Origin: Treponema sp.
GTDB lineage: Bacteria; Spirochaetota; Spirochaetia; Treponematales; Treponemataceae
Reading direction: 5' to 3'
DNA length: 52,512 nucleotides
Assembly: GCA_014804005.1 (NCBI GenBank)
Contig: JAAVAP010000015.1
Coordinates: 1,989 to 54,500 of the forward strand
Position numbers and translations under genes: made by a program. Shown here piece after piece: positions 8,151 to 16,030 of this stretch (position 1 is the stretch's first letter; each line of letters starts with the position of its first letter). Below the pieces are notes generated by a model. That model worked only from the letters and a program-made list of their open reading frames with translations, did no database searches and had not been told where the DNA came from.

Positions 8151-8801
8151 ATGAAAAATTGCGCGGCGAAAAAGCTCGCCAAAATTTTGACGGACATTTT
8201 CATGACGGCGATTTTGGTTTTCCTCGCCAATCGACAAAACGGTACGGGCGTTATGCTTCATGCCGTTTTGGGAGTCGCGCTTTTTGCGCTTTTCGCCTTG
8301 CATCATTTTTTGAACACCGCATATTTCAAATCCATTTTCAAGGGCAAATACAGTGCGCGCAGAATCGTGCTTGCGGCGACAAATGCGGCTTTGTTCGCGG
8401 CGATGCTTTTGATGGCGGCGAGTTCTGTGATGATTTCAGGGCTTGCATTTAACGCCGCCTTTCTTCCAGTGAATTTTGCTTGGCGCAACATTCATGCTTC
8501 TTGCTCAAGTTGGATTTTTATGATCGCGGCGTTTCACATTTCGTTGCACGTGCATTCCGCGCTTGCTCATCTTGAACAAAAAATCCCGAGCGCGATTTTC
8601 GTGCCAGTTTCTGTTTTGATTTTTGGTGCTGGAATTTTTGCGTTTTCACAAAGCAAGATTTTTTCAAATCTTTTTTTACTTTACACGGACGCAAGCCTCG
8701 CCCATTCTTTTGCGATGCAAATCGCGTTTTCAATTTTGACGATTTTTTCCGTGTGCATGGCAACTCATTTTGCGCTGAAATTTTTTGAATGCAAAAAGTG
8801 A
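8151..8801 (+). CDS. DUF4405-type membrane protein, likely haem-binding
   Basis: 216 residues. About six hydrophobic helices are visible. His residues sit within or next to them (near residue 37, the ALHHFL pair, NIHAS, FHISLHVH and ATHFAL), the arrangement expected for a b-type cytochrome similar to cytochrome b561 or formate dehydrogenase gamma subunits. DUF4405 proteins are assigned to that clan, although electron transfer has rarely been shown. Placement 14 bp after an exported flavodoxin supports a short electron-transfer chain across the membrane. An alternative is a haem-free structural membrane protein. Confidence 0.7.
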   Translation: MKNCAAKKLAKILTDIFMTAILVFLANRQNGTGVMLHAVLGVALFALFALHHFLNTAYFKSIFKGKYSARRIVLAATNAALFAAMLLMAASSVMISGLAFNAAFLPVNFAWRNIHASCSSWIFMIAAFHISLHVHSALAHLEQKIPSAIFVPVSVLIFGAGIFAFSQSKIFSNLFLLYTDASLAHSFAMQIAFSILTIFSVCMATHFALKFFECKK

Positions 8802-8803
8802 AT

Positions 8804-9010
8804 TACGCGAGTTCTGGCTTTAAACAAAATGTTTAAAGCCGCCGACGCAAGTTCTGGCATTTAAACAAAATATTTAAACTTGCCGACGCGAGTTGTGGGC
8901 TTTAAACAAAATGTTTAAACCTGCCGACGCTAGTTGCGGGCTTTAAACAAAATATTTAAACTTGCCGACACGAGTTGTGGCATTTAAACAAAATATTTAG
9001 ACTCGCCTAC
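8804..9010. repeat. Five-copy hairpin array, 41-bp period
   Basis: Units recur with starts at about 8811, 8851, 8892, 8933 and 8974 (40, 41, 41 and 41 bp apart). Each contains the palindrome TTTAAACAAAATRTTTAAA flanked by GGC and GCC, so every unit can form its own stem-loop. The first stem is 11 bp (GGCTTTAAACA with its complement). The GAGTTNTGG linker is conserved and arms change in a paired way in some units. It lies between the DUF4405 gene and a converging minus-strand gene. Confidence 0.8.
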
Positions 9011-9087
9011 AATAATTTCATAATAATTTTTTGTTAGTGCGCCGGGGCTTGTTGGTTCCCTCCGCTGTTCTTTTACAATTATTCTAT

Positions 9088-9561
9088 TTATTTTATTTTT
9101 TTCCAAAGTTCGCCGTTTAGCTGCCATGTATTTTTGTCAAATTCGGCTTGGCAAAATTTTAGTGAAGTGGGCGCGAAGAAAAAATCTTCGTCATTGTAAA
9201 AATTATTTTTTGAATTCCGCGCGATTTTGCTTGCGTCAAGAAAAAAATCTTCCAAAGAAAAATTATTTTTGAAAAGCGTTGCGCAGGGGAGGGGCGCGAA
9301 AATTTTGTTTTGTGGCAAATCGATTTTGCACGGAAAAAAAAATGCATTGCCCATTTTTTTTATTTTGTAAATCGAGATTTTTTTCATCGAAAGAAAATTT
9401 TCCCGCGAAAAACTTTCTTCGAGAACGCAAATCAGCGGCGCGGTGAAAAATATTTTTTCTTCATCCGTCGCGTCCGAATCTTGCGCGCGGTTTGCAAAAA
9501 ACTTTTTGCGTTCGTCCACAAGGCGAAGCGTTTGTGAGGGATTGAGTTTTATTGCGTTCAA
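9088..9561 (-). CDS. Hypothetical protein, TTG start
   Basis: 157 residues. The start is TTG (9559-9561 on the plus strand as CAA), seven bases after GGAG. The protein is rich in Phe, Lys and Asn with many FF pairs (KIFFTAPL, NAFFFPC, DEDFFFAPT). It has no signal peptide or continuous membrane helix. It lies 112 bp downstream of mrp on the same strand and may be cotranscribed with it. I do not recognise the family; low-complexity composition limits any inference. Confidence 0.5.
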   Translation of the reverse strand: MNAIKLNPSQTLRLVDERKKFFANRAQDSDATDEEKIFFTAPLICVLEESFSRENFLSMKKISIYKIKKMGNAFFFPCKIDLPQNKIFAPLPCATLFKNNFSLEDFFLDASKIARNSKNNFYNDEDFFFAPTSLKFCQAEFDKNTWQLNGELWKKIK

Positions 9562-9673
9562 TTTGATTCTCCGCTATTTTTCAGTGTCTTGCAAACTTAC
9601 AACATTTTCAAAAATTGGAATTTCTAAAAATGTTGTAAGTGCGGCTTTTGCGAAACGCCTCAAGCGGCAAAAA

Positions 9674-10513
9674 TCATTCTTTTGATAACAAACGCTCGAT
9701 TACTTTTGCCGCCTCGTAGAGTTCCGGCACTTCAAGGTTTTCGATGTCGCCCGAATCCACCGCCGCCGAAGTTTCTGGCCGCATCGGAATTCGCGCCAAA
9801 ACCGGCAAGTTGTAATTCTTCGCGATTGCCTCGATATTGCTTCTTCCGAAAACGTAAATTTCCTTTGAGCAATCTGGGCACTTGACGTAACTCATGTTTT
9901 CGATGAGACCGAGAATCGGGATGTTCATCATGTTCGCCATTTTCACGGCCTTTTCCACGATGACGCGAACGAGCTGTTGCGGCGAAGAAACGACAATGAT
10001 TCCATCAACTGGAAGCGATTGGAAAACCGTGAGCGGAACGTCGCCTGTTCCGGGCGGCATGTCCACGAACATAAAATCCACGTCCTTCCAAATTACGTCC
10101 GTCCAAAATTGTTTTACCGCGCCCGAAATTACAGGCCCGCGCCAAACCACAGGATCGTTTTCGTTTTGCAAAAGGAAATTCATCGACATAAGTTGAATTC
10201 CGCTCGCAGTGACGACGGGCTGCAAAACTTCCTTTCCTTCCACAACGTCGGCGCGCTTGTCGCTTTCGCCAAAACTTTCCGGAATGGAAGGTCCCGTGAT
10301 GTCCGCGTCCAAAATCGCCGAACGGTAGCCCATTTTCGTCATCTTGCAGGCGAGAAGGCTTGTCACAAGCGACTTTCCCACGCCGCCTTTTCCGCTTATG
10401 ATTCCGATGACTTTTTTTATTTTGCTTTCCGCGTTTGGGGAAACGCGCATGTCGCGTTCCGCGCAGCCGCCTTTTGAGCAGCCATCGCATTTGTGATCGC
10501 AGTTTTCAGCCAT
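9674..10513 (-). CDS. mrp: Mrp/NBP35-type iron-sulfur cluster carrier ATPase
   Basis: 279 residues. The N-terminus holds a Cys cluster (CDHKCDGCSKGGC) like that of eukaryotic NBP35 and some bacterial forms. The deviant Walker A motif GKGGVGKS lies near residue 41, then DADITGPS (switch I), VDMPPGTGD (Walker B region) and a C-terminal CPDC pair that binds the bridging [4Fe-4S] cluster. The protein carries assembled clusters to apo-enzymes in the cytoplasm. It has its own promoter and a 70-nt leader. An iron-sulfur carrier fits the nearby NrdD/NrdG and radical SAM proteins. Confidence 0.93.
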   Translation of the reverse strand: MAENCDHKCDGCSKGGCAERDMRVSPNAESKIKKVIGIISGKGGVGKSLVTSLLACKMTKMGYRSAILDADITGPSIPESFGESDKRADVVEGKEVLQPVVTASGIQLMSMNFLLQNENDPVVWRGPVISGAVKQFWTDVIWKDVDFMFVDMPPGTGDVPLTVFQSLPVDGIIVVSSPQQLVRVIVEKAVKMANMMNIPILGLIENMSYVKCPDCSKEIYVFGRSNIEAIAKNYNLPVLARIPMRPETSAAVDSGDIENLEVPELYEAAKVIERLLSKE

Positions 10514-10582
10514 AATGTTTTCCTCGCAATTTGATTTAGGATTTGCCTCAAATTCAATTTAGGAATTTGAAACTCTGATTAA

Positions 10583-10611
10583 AATATAGTAAAAAAAATC
10601 CGATTTGTCAA
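10583..10611 (-). promoter_or_regulatory. Promoter for mrp
   Basis: On the minus strand TTGACA (10606-10611) and TATATT (10583-10588) are 17 bp apart. The leader to the ATG is about 65-70 nt. Confidence 0.75.
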
Positions 10612-10719
10612 ATTTTCTCAAAGCCCAAATTCTATGTAAATGAAATAAACCAAAAGCCATGGCTCCCATATTGATATTTTCTTTTTCATAAATGGTCGCG
10701 CTTTCTTCGATATTTAAAA

Positions 10720-11145
10720 TTACGAAATCTTCACCGACATTTTCAGCCGTTGCGCTTCGTTCGCGGCAAAACCGAATTTTTCATAAAAAGGAATTTTGTC
10801 TGGCATTGCGCAGAGTTCCACAAAAATTTCCGTGCCGTTTTCGCCGTGAGCTTTTACAAAATCCAGCATTTCGCGAACAAGCATTTTTCCGATGCCGCGC
10901 CGCTGATATTCCGGACGCACCACGACATCCTTTACGTAATAGCAAAGTCCGAAATCGCCAATCATCCGCGCCATCGCTATGATTTTTTCGCCGTCAAAAA
11001 CCGAAAGCCGAAAAATCGAATGGCGCATCGCGAGTTCCGTTTGTTTAAACGAAGGCGGCTCGCTCCAATGGACGCTTTGCCAAAGTTCTATAAATTCATT
11101 GGCATTGAGTTCGTCGCATTTGATTAAAAATTTGTTCGCTTCCAA
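10720..11145 (-). CDS. GNAT-family N-acetyltransferase
   Basis: 141 residues, within the normal size of a single GNAT domain. The acetyl-CoA binding loop is clear (VVVRPEYQRRGIGKMLV, residues about 75-90), preceded by the YVKDVVV strand and followed by the ELCAMPDKIPFYEKFGF segment typical of the last beta-alpha part. It transfers an acetyl group from acetyl-CoA to an amine; the substrate cannot be told. It lies just downstream of rny on the same strand, but a strong terminator separates the two. Confidence 0.85.
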   Translation of the reverse strand: MEANKFLIKCDELNANEFIELWQSVHWSEPPSFKQTELAMRHSIFRLSVFDGEKIIAMARMIGDFGLCYYVKDVVVRPEYQRRGIGKMLVREMLDFVKAHGENGTEIFVELCAMPDKIPFYEKFGFAANEAQRLKMSVKIS

Positions 11146-11170
11146 AATCGAAAATTCCGAATTTTTTTAT

Positions 11171-11205
11171 TAAAAAAACACGTCGCAAATCAAAGATTTG
11201 CGACG
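11171..11205 (-). terminator. Intrinsic terminator of rny
   Basis: A perfect 11-bp stem (11181-11191 with 11195-11205; CGTCGCAAATC) with a three-base loop. On the minus strand it is followed by TGTTTTTTTA, and it begins 13 bp after the rny stop. Confidence 0.9.
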
Positions 11206-11217
11206 CGCTCCTTCGCC

Positions 11218-12744
11218 TTACCTTGCGTATTCCACGATGCGCGTTTCGCGAATCATCGTAAGTTTTATGCGACCCGGATAACGCAAGTCGCTTTCGATTT
11301 GCTTTGCGATTTTTCGAGCCAATTCCTTAACGTCGCCGTCCGGAATTTTTTCGTTGTTCACAAGAACGCGGAGTTCGCGCCCAGCTTGAATCGCGTAGGC
11401 TTTTTCCACGCCGCCGAAATTCTCGGCGATTGTTTCCAAATTTTCAAGACGCTTGACGTAATTGTCAACGGTTTCTCGCCTTGCGCCAGGACGCGCCGCA
11501 GAAATCGCGTCTGCAATTTGGACAATCACGGCCTCCACGCTCGACGGCTCGATGTCGTTATGGTGGGCGGCGATGGCGTTCACCACAAGGGCGTTTTCTC
11601 CCATTTTCCGCGCGATTTCCGCTCCCACTTCGGCATGGTTCTGGTCGCTGTCGGTTTCCGCGCCCTTTCCGATATCGTGCAGAATCGCGGCGCGCTTTGC
11701 CAAATCGCGGTTCACGCCCAATTCGGCGGCGAGCATTCCCGCAATCATCGCGACTTCCTTCGAATGCGTGAGCACGTTCTGTCCGTAACTCGTACGGAAA
11801 TAAAGCCGACCGAGCGCGCGAACGCTTTCCGTGGGCATGTTGTGGATGCCGAGGTCGAAAAGCGTTTTTTCGCCTTCCTCGTAGATTTTATTTTGCACTT
11901 CGCGCGTGACTTTTTGAACGATTTCCTCAATTCTGGCCGGATGGATTCGGCCGTCGGAAATGAGGCGTTCCAAAGATTCCTTTGCGATTTCTTTGCGCAC
12001 TGGATCAAAGCACGAAATCACGACCGCTTCAGGAGTGTCGTCGATGATGATGTCAACGCCGGTCAAAGTTTCGAGCGTACGGATATTGCGGCCTTCGCGC
12101 CCGATTATGCGACCTTTCATTTCATCACCTGGAAGTGAAACTGTCGCGACGGTGATGTCGCTCGTGGTTTCCGTGGCAATTCTCTGAATCGTTGTCACCA
12201 AAATGTCTCGCGCCTTTTTTTCGGCGTTGAGCTGCGCTTCCTGCTCCACTTTGTTGAGCAAAGCCTGAGCATCGTGGCGGGCATCGTTTTCAAGATTGCG
12301 AATTATCAAATTTTTGGCTTCCTGCGCGGAAAGTCCTGAAATCCGCTCGAGCTCGCGGCGATATTCTTCTTCCTGCGCGGAAACTACTTCCTCGCGCTTT
12401 TCGAGACCCTTTAACTTTTCTGCGAATTCCTTGTCCCGCTTTTCGAAAGCCGCCGCCCGCTGGTCGAGCAACTCTTCCTTGTGGTTCACGCGCGATTCGT
12501 ATCGCTGCACTTCCACCCGCTGCTCGCGAGTCTCCCGTTCCTGCTGTTTTCGTTCCCGAATGAGTTCATCTTTTGCGTTCAGCAAAATTTCTTTTTTCTG
12601 AGCTTCAGCTTCTCTAATTGCATCCTGCTTTACACGTTCAGCTTTTTGTTCTGACGCAGATAATTGAAATCTGGCATACAGCCAGCGAATTGTCCATCCA
12701 AGAACTATTCCTGCGACCGGGAGAACGACAAACAAAATGTTCAT
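11218..12744 (-). CDS. rny: Ribonuclease Y
   Basis: 508 residues, the usual length. The order is an N-terminal membrane helix (residues 3-22), a long charged coiled coil to about residue 190, a KH RNA-binding domain with GRIIGREGRNIRTLE near 210-225, and an HD phosphohydrolase domain with ILHDIGKG near 348-355. RNase Y is a membrane-tethered endoribonuclease that starts mRNA decay. The start is preceded by TAGGAG and a consensus promoter, and the gene ends in its own terminator, so it is probably transcribed alone. Confidence 0.96.
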   Translation of the reverse strand: MNILFVVLPVAGIVLGWTIRWLYARFQLSASEQKAERVKQDAIREAEAQKKEILLNAKDELIRERKQQERETREQRVEVQRYESRVNHKEELLDQRAAAFEKRDKEFAEKLKGLEKREEVVSAQEEEYRRELERISGLSAQEAKNLIIRNLENDARHDAQALLNKVEQEAQLNAEKKARDILVTTIQRIATETTSDITVATVSLPGDEMKGRIIGREGRNIRTLETLTGVDIIIDDTPEAVVISCFDPVRKEIAKESLERLISDGRIHPARIEEIVQKVTREVQNKIYEEGEKTLFDLGIHNMPTESVRALGRLYFRTSYGQNVLTHSKEVAMIAGMLAAELGVNRDLAKRAAILHDIGKGAETDSDQNHAEVGAEIARKMGENALVVNAIAAHHNDIEPSSVEAVIVQIADAISAARPGARRETVDNYVKRLENLETIAENFGGVEKAYAIQAGRELRVLVNNEKIPDGDVKELARKIAKQIESDLRYPGRIKLTMIRETRIVEYAR

Positions 12745-12781
12745 TTTATTCTCCTAATTTTTAAGATAGTTCTAATTTTCT

Positions 12782-12810
12782 ATAATAATAGAATGAAGTG
12801 AATTTGTCAA
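12782..12810 (-). promoter_or_regulatory. Promoter for rny
   Basis: On the minus strand TTGACA (12805-12810) and TATTAT (12782-12787) with a 17-bp spacer. Confidence 0.8.
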
Positions 12811-13048
12811 TCGGAAAACGCGCCGAAAATCGATTTTTTTCAGGAAATTTTTCTTAAATAAATCGACGCATTTGAAATGATTTGGTGAAATTCAGTTTCA
12901 AAATTTTCAATTTCATTCTGATTTCGTTTTCAAGACAAATTTCAAATCCGAATTCAAATTCGCATTCCGCGCGTGAAATTTCTAATTGTTTTCGCGAAAA
13001 TTCCGATACTTGAAAAAGACGGATAAAATTCGGGGAAAGGTGGGAAAT
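12811..13048. other. AT-rich spacer upstream of the SPOR operon
   Basis: No ORF, hairpin or clear promoter is seen. Short GAAATTT/AAATTTC words recur. The -10-like TAAAAT near 13023 has no good -35 at the right distance, so the promoter of the downstream pair is not assigned. Confidence 0.4.
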
Positions 13049-13570
13049 ATGAAAAGGACGTTTTTTGCTTTTTTGCTGCTGCTCGCCTCGTTCGCGGCAG
13101 GCGCGAAAAGTTTTTCGTTACAAGTGATTCAGCGGAATACTGGCGGCGACAGCGTTTTCGACACGTCCTATGTGGTCGAGCAGGCCATAATGGACTATTT
13201 TTTCGAGCACGGAATGATTATTTCGAGCAATCAGGTGATTGTTTCGAAACGCGATGACGCTTCGGAAAAAAAGGAGCTTCGTCGTTCGCTCATCGAGGCG
13301 AAAACTGGCTGCATGGATTTGTTCGTGAAGCTTTGCCTGAATTTCGCGCTTGAAGATTCGATGAATCCGAGCGCGGTGCTTTTGAGCAACATCAACGACG
13401 CGGAACTTGAAATTCTTTCCACGGAAACGACTGAAACTGTGGCGACGGGAAAATATTCCCCGAAAGTCGTGCCGAATCAAAATGATAATCGCGGCGGCGT
13501 TGAATCGTTCGCGACTGACATAGCGGCCGACATTCATACAAGGCTTTCAAAAAAGGGCGGTGCAAAATGA
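13049..13570 (+). CDS. Exported hypothetical protein upstream of SPOR protein
   Basis: 173 residues from ATG 13049, after AAAGGTGGG. The frame is open for 21 codons upstream but lacks a start signal there. A signal peptide (residues 1-18, ending in GAKS) precedes a soluble alpha/beta domain. EQAIMDYFFEHGMIISSNQVI resembles the start of a CsgG/LpoB-like or DUF799-like periplasmic domain, though I cannot assign it firmly. Its stop overlaps the next start (ATGA at 13567-13570), so the two proteins are coupled and probably act together in the envelope. Confidence 0.65.
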   Translation: MKRTFFAFLLLLASFAAGAKSFSLQVIQRNTGGDSVFDTSYVVEQAIMDYFFEHGMIISSNQVIVSKRDDASEKKELRRSLIEAKTGCMDLFVKLCLNFALEDSMNPSAVLLSNINDAELEILSTETTETVATGKYSPKVVPNQNDNRGGVESFATDIAADIHTRLSKKGGAK

Positions 13571-15027
13571 AAAAGATTTTTTTGATTTTAATGGCGGTTT
13601 TGTTTGCAGGAATTCTTTTCACTTCCGCAAGTCCATCTCTTGACGGACGCGCCGTGGTTGCGGCCGAGAGCGTTTTCCCGCGCGGATATTTCGCGAAAAC
13701 CGTGGGCTATCTTCCCGGCGATTCCATCAAGGTTACGAATCCCGTGAACGGCGCAAGAATAGACATTTTGGTGATCGGCTCGCTAGACGCATCCGACGGC
13801 GTGGCGATTCTTCTTTCACCCGAAGCTGCCGAAGCACTTTCCATAAAAAGGAATTCGAACAATTTGGTGAAGCTGACAAAGCGCAATGGTACGGCCGATG
13901 ACGTGGTGAGCGGAAGCGCGCTTATCACGAAAGGCGAAGATGCGGAAGAAGTTGCCGAGGAGTTGGAACAGGAAGAAATCGAAACCGAAGAGATTGCGCT
14001 GGCAGAAGACGAAATTCCTGAAGAAGAAATTGCCGAGGAATTGGCGCAAGAAGAAATCGAAGCTGAGGAAATTGCGCTGGCGGAGGAAGAGACCAGCGAA
14101 GAAATCGCCTTGGCGGAAGAAATCCCTGAAAGCGCGATTGAGTATTCCGAAGATTTGACGCTTGCCGAAGACGAAGTGGAGGAAGAGACCGCCGAGGACA
14201 TTGCTGAAGAAATTGCGCAAATCGAAGAGGAGTCGGATGAGAACATTGCCGAAGAATTCGCGGAAGTCGCAGATGAAATTCCCGAAGACGAAATTTTTGA
14301 GGAAAACATTGTCGAAGAACTTGTGCATGTCGATGATGAGATTCCCGAGGAAATCGCGGCGCTTCCGCCCGAATATGAATACATTGTAGCCGACGACATT
14401 CCTGATGATCCTTTGGAAAGCGAAGAGATCGCGGATTTCAGTGAGCGCGTCAACGAGGAAGAAATTCAGGAAGAGTTCGCTTTTGAAAGTGAGCTTGAAA
14501 AAGTTGAGGATGCGGAGATTGCGGAAGAGTTTGACGAAAGCGATTTAGTTGAAAATGAAATTTCGGAAAATCCTGCGGAATACGAAGCCGAGGAAATTCC
14601 CGAATTGTCGGACGCGGAAGAAAACCTTCTCGAAGATGAAGAAGAGTACGAAGCGATTGTTCTTGTGCCGTCGGAAGAAAATCCGCCCGCGCCGCGCGAA
14701 GAAATCGATGATAAAAAAGAAATCGCTTCTTCCGAGATTTCTGCTCCAGTTGAAGAAAAGCCCGAGCCAAAAAGTGAAAAGTCGTATGCGGCGGCCACAG
14801 AACTCGCGCCAAGAAAATATTATGTGCAGATTGCGGTTTACAATGAAGCCGAAAACGTTGAGGAAGTGAATGAGCTTTACGGCAAACGCTATCCGCTTGT
14901 CGTGCTGGAAAAAGGCCGTCGCAAAACCGTGATGGTCGGCCCGTTCAATGTTGACGAGTACGGTATAATTTTGGAACGCTTCAAGGCTTACGGCTTCAAG
15001 GACGCGTTTGTAAAAAGCACGTTCTAG
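13567..15027 (+). CDS. SPOR-domain protein with long acidic repeat region
   Basis: 486 residues with a signal peptide (residues 1-21). Residues 25-110 resemble a double-psi beta-barrel as in RlpA (GRAVVAAESVFPRGYFAKTV and the GDSIKVTNPVNG segment). Residues 118-400 are extremely acidic and built from short repeats of the type EEIAEELAQEEIEAEEIALAE. The last 70 residues are a SPOR domain (KYYVQIAVYNEAENVEEVNE, then MVGPFNVDEY), which binds glycan strands lacking stem peptides at division sites. The protein probably sits in the periplasm at cell-wall remodelling sites. The size of the acidic region is unusual. Confidence 0.8.
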   Translation: MKKIFLILMAVLFAGILFTSASPSLDGRAVVAAESVFPRGYFAKTVGYLPGDSIKVTNPVNGARIDILVIGSLDASDGVAILLSPEAAEALSIKRNSNNLVKLTKRNGTADDVVSGSALITKGEDAEEVAEELEQEEIETEEIALAEDEIPEEEIAEELAQEEIEAEEIALAEEETSEEIALAEEIPESAIEYSEDLTLAEDEVEEETAEDIAEEIAQIEEESDENIAEEFAEVADEIPEDEIFEENIVEELVHVDDEIPEEIAALPPEYEYIVADDIPDDPLESEEIADFSERVNEEEIQEEFAFESELEKVEDAEIAEEFDESDLVENEISENPAEYEAEEIPELSDAEENLLEDEEEYEAIVLVPSEENPPAPREEIDDKKEIASSEISAPVEEKPEPKSEKSYAAATELAPRKYYVQIAVYNEAENVEEVNELYGKRYPLVVLEKGRRKTVMVGPFNVDEYGIILERFKAYGFKDAFVKSTF

Positions 15028-15071
15028 TTTGCGAAAATGTTGCGAGAAAAAATGTGTCCTGACGAAGGTTC

Positions 15072-15109
15072 AAAAAACTGGCGGCATTTTTTGCTGTCAG
15101 TTTTTTTTT
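15072..15109. terminator. Bidirectional intrinsic terminator between convergent genes
   Basis: A 10-bp stem with two G-U pairs (15077-15086 with 15092-15101) has a T5 loop and is followed by eight T on the plus strand. On the minus strand the A-run at 15072-15077 gives the U-run. It serves the SPOR gene (+) and probably thrH (-). Confidence 0.8.
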
Positions 15110-15117
15110 CGCTCGCG

Positions 15118-15720
15118 TCAAAAAATTTCGTTTTTTATCGCGTCCAAAAGTTCGCCGTATTCCGTGAATGCTTTCAGCGAAGGATTGTCTTTTATGATTT
15201 GCTCGGTGGAACGGAACAAAAATCCCGCTTTGCTCGCGCGAATCATCGCGAGGTCATTGAACGAATCGCCGGCCGCGATTGTCTCGAAGCCCACGCTTTG
15301 CAATGCTTTTACCGTGGAAAGTTTTGATTGTTCGCAACGCATTTTGTAGCTTGAAATTTTTCCGTTCGGAGTGACTACGAGTTCATTGCAAAAAATCGTC
15401 GGCTGCCCCAATTTTTTCATAAGAGGAGCCGCGAATTGGCTGAACGTGTCGCTCAAAATTATTGTCTGGCAAATCGAGCGCAGTTCGTCCAAAAATTCCT
15501 TCGCGCCCGGAAGCACATCGATTGTCTGTATCACGTCTTGAATTTCCTTCAAGCCGAGATTTCGCTCTTCCAAAATTTTCAGGCGGAACGCCATTAGCTT
15601 GTCGTAGTCCGGCTCGTCGCGGGTCGTGCGCGCAAGTTCGGGAATGCCGGTCGCCTTTGAGAACGCAATCCAAATTTCAGGAACGAGAACGCCTTCCAAG
15701 TCGAGGCAAGTCAAGTACAT
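15118..15720 (-). CDS. thrH: ThrH-type phosphoserine phosphatase / homoserine phosphotransferase
   Basis: 200 residues, the normal ThrH size. The HAD motif I is DLEGVLVPE, the ThrH signature in place of the usual DxDGT. Motif II is the ILSDTFSQF serine/threonine region, and motif III/IV is GDSFNDLAMI. In Pseudomonas ThrH dephosphorylates phosphoserine and can pass the phosphate to homoserine, linking serine and threonine synthesis. It acts in the cytoplasm as a monomeric or dimeric HAD enzyme. It has its own promoter. The nearby glyA also concerns serine but is not in the same operon. Confidence 0.9.
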   Translation of the reverse strand: MYLTCLDLEGVLVPEIWIAFSKATGIPELARTTRDEPDYDKLMAFRLKILEERNLGLKEIQDVIQTIDVLPGAKEFLDELRSICQTIILSDTFSQFAAPLMKKLGQPTIFCNELVVTPNGKISSYKMRCEQSKLSTVKALQSVGFETIAAGDSFNDLAMIRASKAGFLFRSTEQIIKDNPSLKAFTEYGELLDAIKNEIF

Positions 15721-15759
15721 ATCTTTTCTCCGAATTCAAATTGATATTAAAGTAATATT

Positions 15760-15788
15760 ATTGTAGCAAATTTTCATTCTTTGTGCAA
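15760..15788 (-). promoter_or_regulatory. Promoter for thrH
   Basis: On the minus strand TTGCAC (15783-15788) and TACAAT (15760-15765) with a 17-bp spacer, about 40 bp before the start codon. Confidence 0.6.
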
Positions 15789-15914
15789 TGACAATTCTGG
15801 CATGCGAATTTTTGAAAAATCAGATTTGAAAAGCCGCGCGCGTCCGCGCTTGTCCAGGCATTTTTTCAAAAGTGAAAAAAATTCGGAATTCCTTGCGAAT
15901 CCCCTTGCGCAAAA

Positions 15915-15961
15915 ACGCTATTGGTAGTATATTTACATTTAAAATGCGCTAGATATAGCGT
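15915..15961 (+). promoter_or_regulatory. Possible paired NrdR boxes upstream of nrdD
   Basis: Two similar imperfect palindromes begin at 15916 (CGCTATTGGTAGTA) and 15947 (CGCTAGATATAGCG), exactly 31 bp or three helical turns apart. NrdR boxes occur in such pairs in front of ribonucleotide reductase genes and have the general form ACAC-N-ATAT-N-T-N-GTGT. The second copy fits with transitions in the outer arms; the first is weak. No nrdR gene is in the window. Confidence 0.35.
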
Positions 15962-15987
15962 GTTCAGCATATAAATTTAATGGGGGA

Positions 15988-16019
15988 CGGAATGTGTTTT
16001 GCTTGAAAGGCATGTTCCG
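15988..16019 (+). other. Leader hairpin in front of nrdD
   Basis: A 9-bp stem with two G-U pairs (15988-15996 with 16011-16019) ends 11 bases before the nrdD start. No good ribosome binding site is visible between hairpin and ATG, so the fold may control translation. Confidence 0.4.
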
Positions 16020-16030
16020 ATTTTGTTTGT

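Noticed and set aside
11299..12138. 279-codon plus-strand ORF
   Set aside because: Antisense to rny; no family motif and no start signals.
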